A DNA stretch of 64,000 nucleotides from Amphirosellinia nigrospora (lineage: Eukaryota; Ascomycota; Sordariomycetes; Xylariales; Xylariaceae): assembly GCA_004123355.1 (NCBI GenBank), contig SCHM01000001.1, positions 4,084,001-4,148,000 of the forward strand, read 5' to 3'. Within the stretch, counting starts at the first letter, position 1. The number at the start of each line of letters is the position of its first letter. Shown here one piece after another: positions 62,391 through 64,000 of this stretch. The position numbers were made by a program, and so were the translations under genes. The notes under the pieces are model-generated. The model ran no database searches. It was not told the origin of the DNA and was given only the letters and a program-made list of their open reading frames with translations.

Positions 62391-64000
62391 TCTTTGCTCT
62401 ACATATACTTTCATATCTCCGATGTGTAAATCTGACATCCAAGTATATGATGAAGTTTGCGTTTATAATAATGGATTCATCGGGATACCCTGGGTGTCAA
62501 GGGCTAAGCATTGTGAGGGAACTTTGAATCGAGGATATGCTATTGTACAGTCTAGGGTGTATATGTATATATTAATTTATCGTCCCCAGATACGTGGCTT
62601 CGATTAAGAGTACACAACACAGTCCGTTCCTCGTTCCTCGAAACTTATTCCTCCTATTTAATGGCGTGTCCAAAACTACATAATAAAGTAGTTGAGGTGA
62701 CATGTGATCGAAGTAGAAGCCAGATGGGCCAACTGGTGGGCCAAAGTAAGGCAACCGCAAGGCAATTAGCATCCATGTCAAGGAACGCAAGATGCAAGTA
62801 TCCGGTTACCAGTAGCCGGGAATAGCTGCCTCCATCCACAATGCAGGCGCATCGTTTACAAATAGGGAGGGGGTTTCACGTGCTTCAGGTGTTCCTTGTA
62901 CCCTACATAGTAGCTCTTTTGCTGGTGTGCCGTGAACCGGTAGTAAGCAGTCGGTGACCGAGTAGAGTAACGACTATAATTAATTGATTCTTGTCATTCT
63001 GGGGAATGAGATCCCCACTGCGAATGCAACAATGATAGGAAACGCTAGCGAATGCAACCGCTGGCGCATGTTGTGCCATGGAATCTGACTATCAGGATCA
63101 TGAAAATATCATATCGCTGGCGGGAGAAAGAAGGCGAAGTAGGCGTCGTACAAGATATCTTTTCTCAATACACCCGTGACTTGCAATACTGTCGGCACCT
63201 TTTCAAAGTTGGAGTCTTTGGCTGATATAAATGTGGCGGGATTGTCTGTCACCACACTATTTCCGTCTATTGTTGGTGACTGCTGGTTTTACTGGCGGCA
63301 AAGTTTTCTAATCTCCCAATTATAGTGTGTGTTATTAACAAAATTGTTCGTCATTGTGTTCTATTTGGCGTTCATTTCTCGGTATGTCCGCTGCATATAA
63401 ATTAAGCGTGGTATAGGTTCAGTAGTTTTGTTCTTCTGGGCTCATGCTTTTTCTTCTTTTTACAAACGAAGAACGAGTGAGCTTCATCATACTGCGCAGG
63501 ACAACTACCAACTACCGGGTTTTCGTCGAAGTGAAGGTGTATGTTGTCATTTGACGCACAATGCAGGGAGGCATGTTTGGCATAGCACCTGGACACCACT
63601 AGAGTATTCGTCAACGTATGCCAATGTGCCCACCGGTTAAGCGCACGGGAGATTTATCCATTATGACACCAAGTACCATTTGCGGAATCAGACCGGCGCC
63701 GGCCACAACGGGGTAGTGAGGTATGTCGATCACAACTTATTACTACAGCCCTCATGATTTCGATTGCTCATCGGACACAGCTCTGAGATAACTATGTGTA
63801 CGTCCATGAAGGCTGGGGCTTGTGATGCTGACAAAAATGGTAAATTACGGCGGGTGATGAGATCCCGATGCGGTAGAGTAGAGACGGCACGGATATTTCA
63901 GTCTGAGGCAATGAAGTTAATGAATAAAGATATGCTAAAAGTTAAAACGGTTTTGGAATGCATTATCCCGCACTGAGCCTGGCCGCTTTGCCATTTACCA

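Larger units (their letters stand above)
56983..64000. other. Gene-poor region to the window end, about 7 kb
   Basis: AT-rich DNA with no gene that I can support. The first kilobase is the promoter of the hydrophilic-protein gene. Two more GC-rich islands stand out: 59009-59288 (an open frame with no start) and about 60,700-61,500 (short open frames, no family). Simple repeats occur at 59567 and 62371. A TATA-rich patch lies near 57,930-57,960. Confidence 0.6.

Noticed and set aside
1-64000. CRISPR arrays, IS elements or operon-type features
   Set aside because: The genes have spliceosomal introns and fungal families; no spaced direct repeats or terminal inverted repeats with a transposase frame were seen.

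Overview
The window is nuclear DNA of a filamentous ascomycete (Pezizomycotina). The gene content (ATG1, a Sac7-type RhoGAP, an Ark1/Prk1-type kinase, an Nhx1-type exchanger, GH131, a PTH11-like receptor, an A-T-R NRPS-like enzyme), the short GT...CTRAC...AG introns and the low gene density all point that way. A Sordariomycete is my best guess, from the TAGGTAGGTA-rich intergenic DNA and the secreted-protein families, but this is only an inference.

I can support fifteen protein genes. From left to right: the 3' two thirds of ATG1 (1-2394, +); a Sac7-type RhoGAP (6322-9233, +); an AAAP amino-acid transporter (10779-13025, -); an ACS/Dal5-type MFS transporter (17047-19033, +); an Ark1/Prk1/NAK-family kinase (19505-22690, -); an endosomal Na+/H+ exchanger (23962-26258, -); a sucrose/alpha-glucoside H+ symporter (27255-29341, +); a GH131 beta-glucanase (30243-31470, +); a Ser/Thr-rich secreted protein (31890-32545, -); a MAPEG membrane protein (33663-34389, -); a secreted protein of unknown function (34918-35865, -); a GPR1/FUN34/YaaH acetate-transporter relative (41903-42714, -); a PTH11-like seven-helix protein (48259-49785, +); an adenylation-thiolation-reductase enzyme (52295-55538, +); and a hydrophilic orphan (56344-56982, -).

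The left 30 kb is mostly housekeeping: autophagy, Rho and endocytic signalling, pH/Na+ homeostasis and nutrient uptake. From 30 to 57 kb the content is more accessory: secreted proteins, a cell-wall enzyme, a receptor and a one-module secondary-metabolism enzyme, separated by long gene-poor stretches (36-42, 43-48 and 57-64 kb).

Most of the conserved genes are broken by single-base frameshifts. Where the expected residues are clear, the missing base usually lies in a short homopolymer, and I saw almost no in-frame nonsense substitutions. I therefore read the breaks mainly as sequencing or assembly indels, not gene death. The coordinates below span whole genes across these breaks. No tRNA, rRNA, CRISPR array or intact transposon was found. 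The best candidate for unexplored biology is the A-T-R enzyme; I did not find a convincing wholly new multi-gene system.
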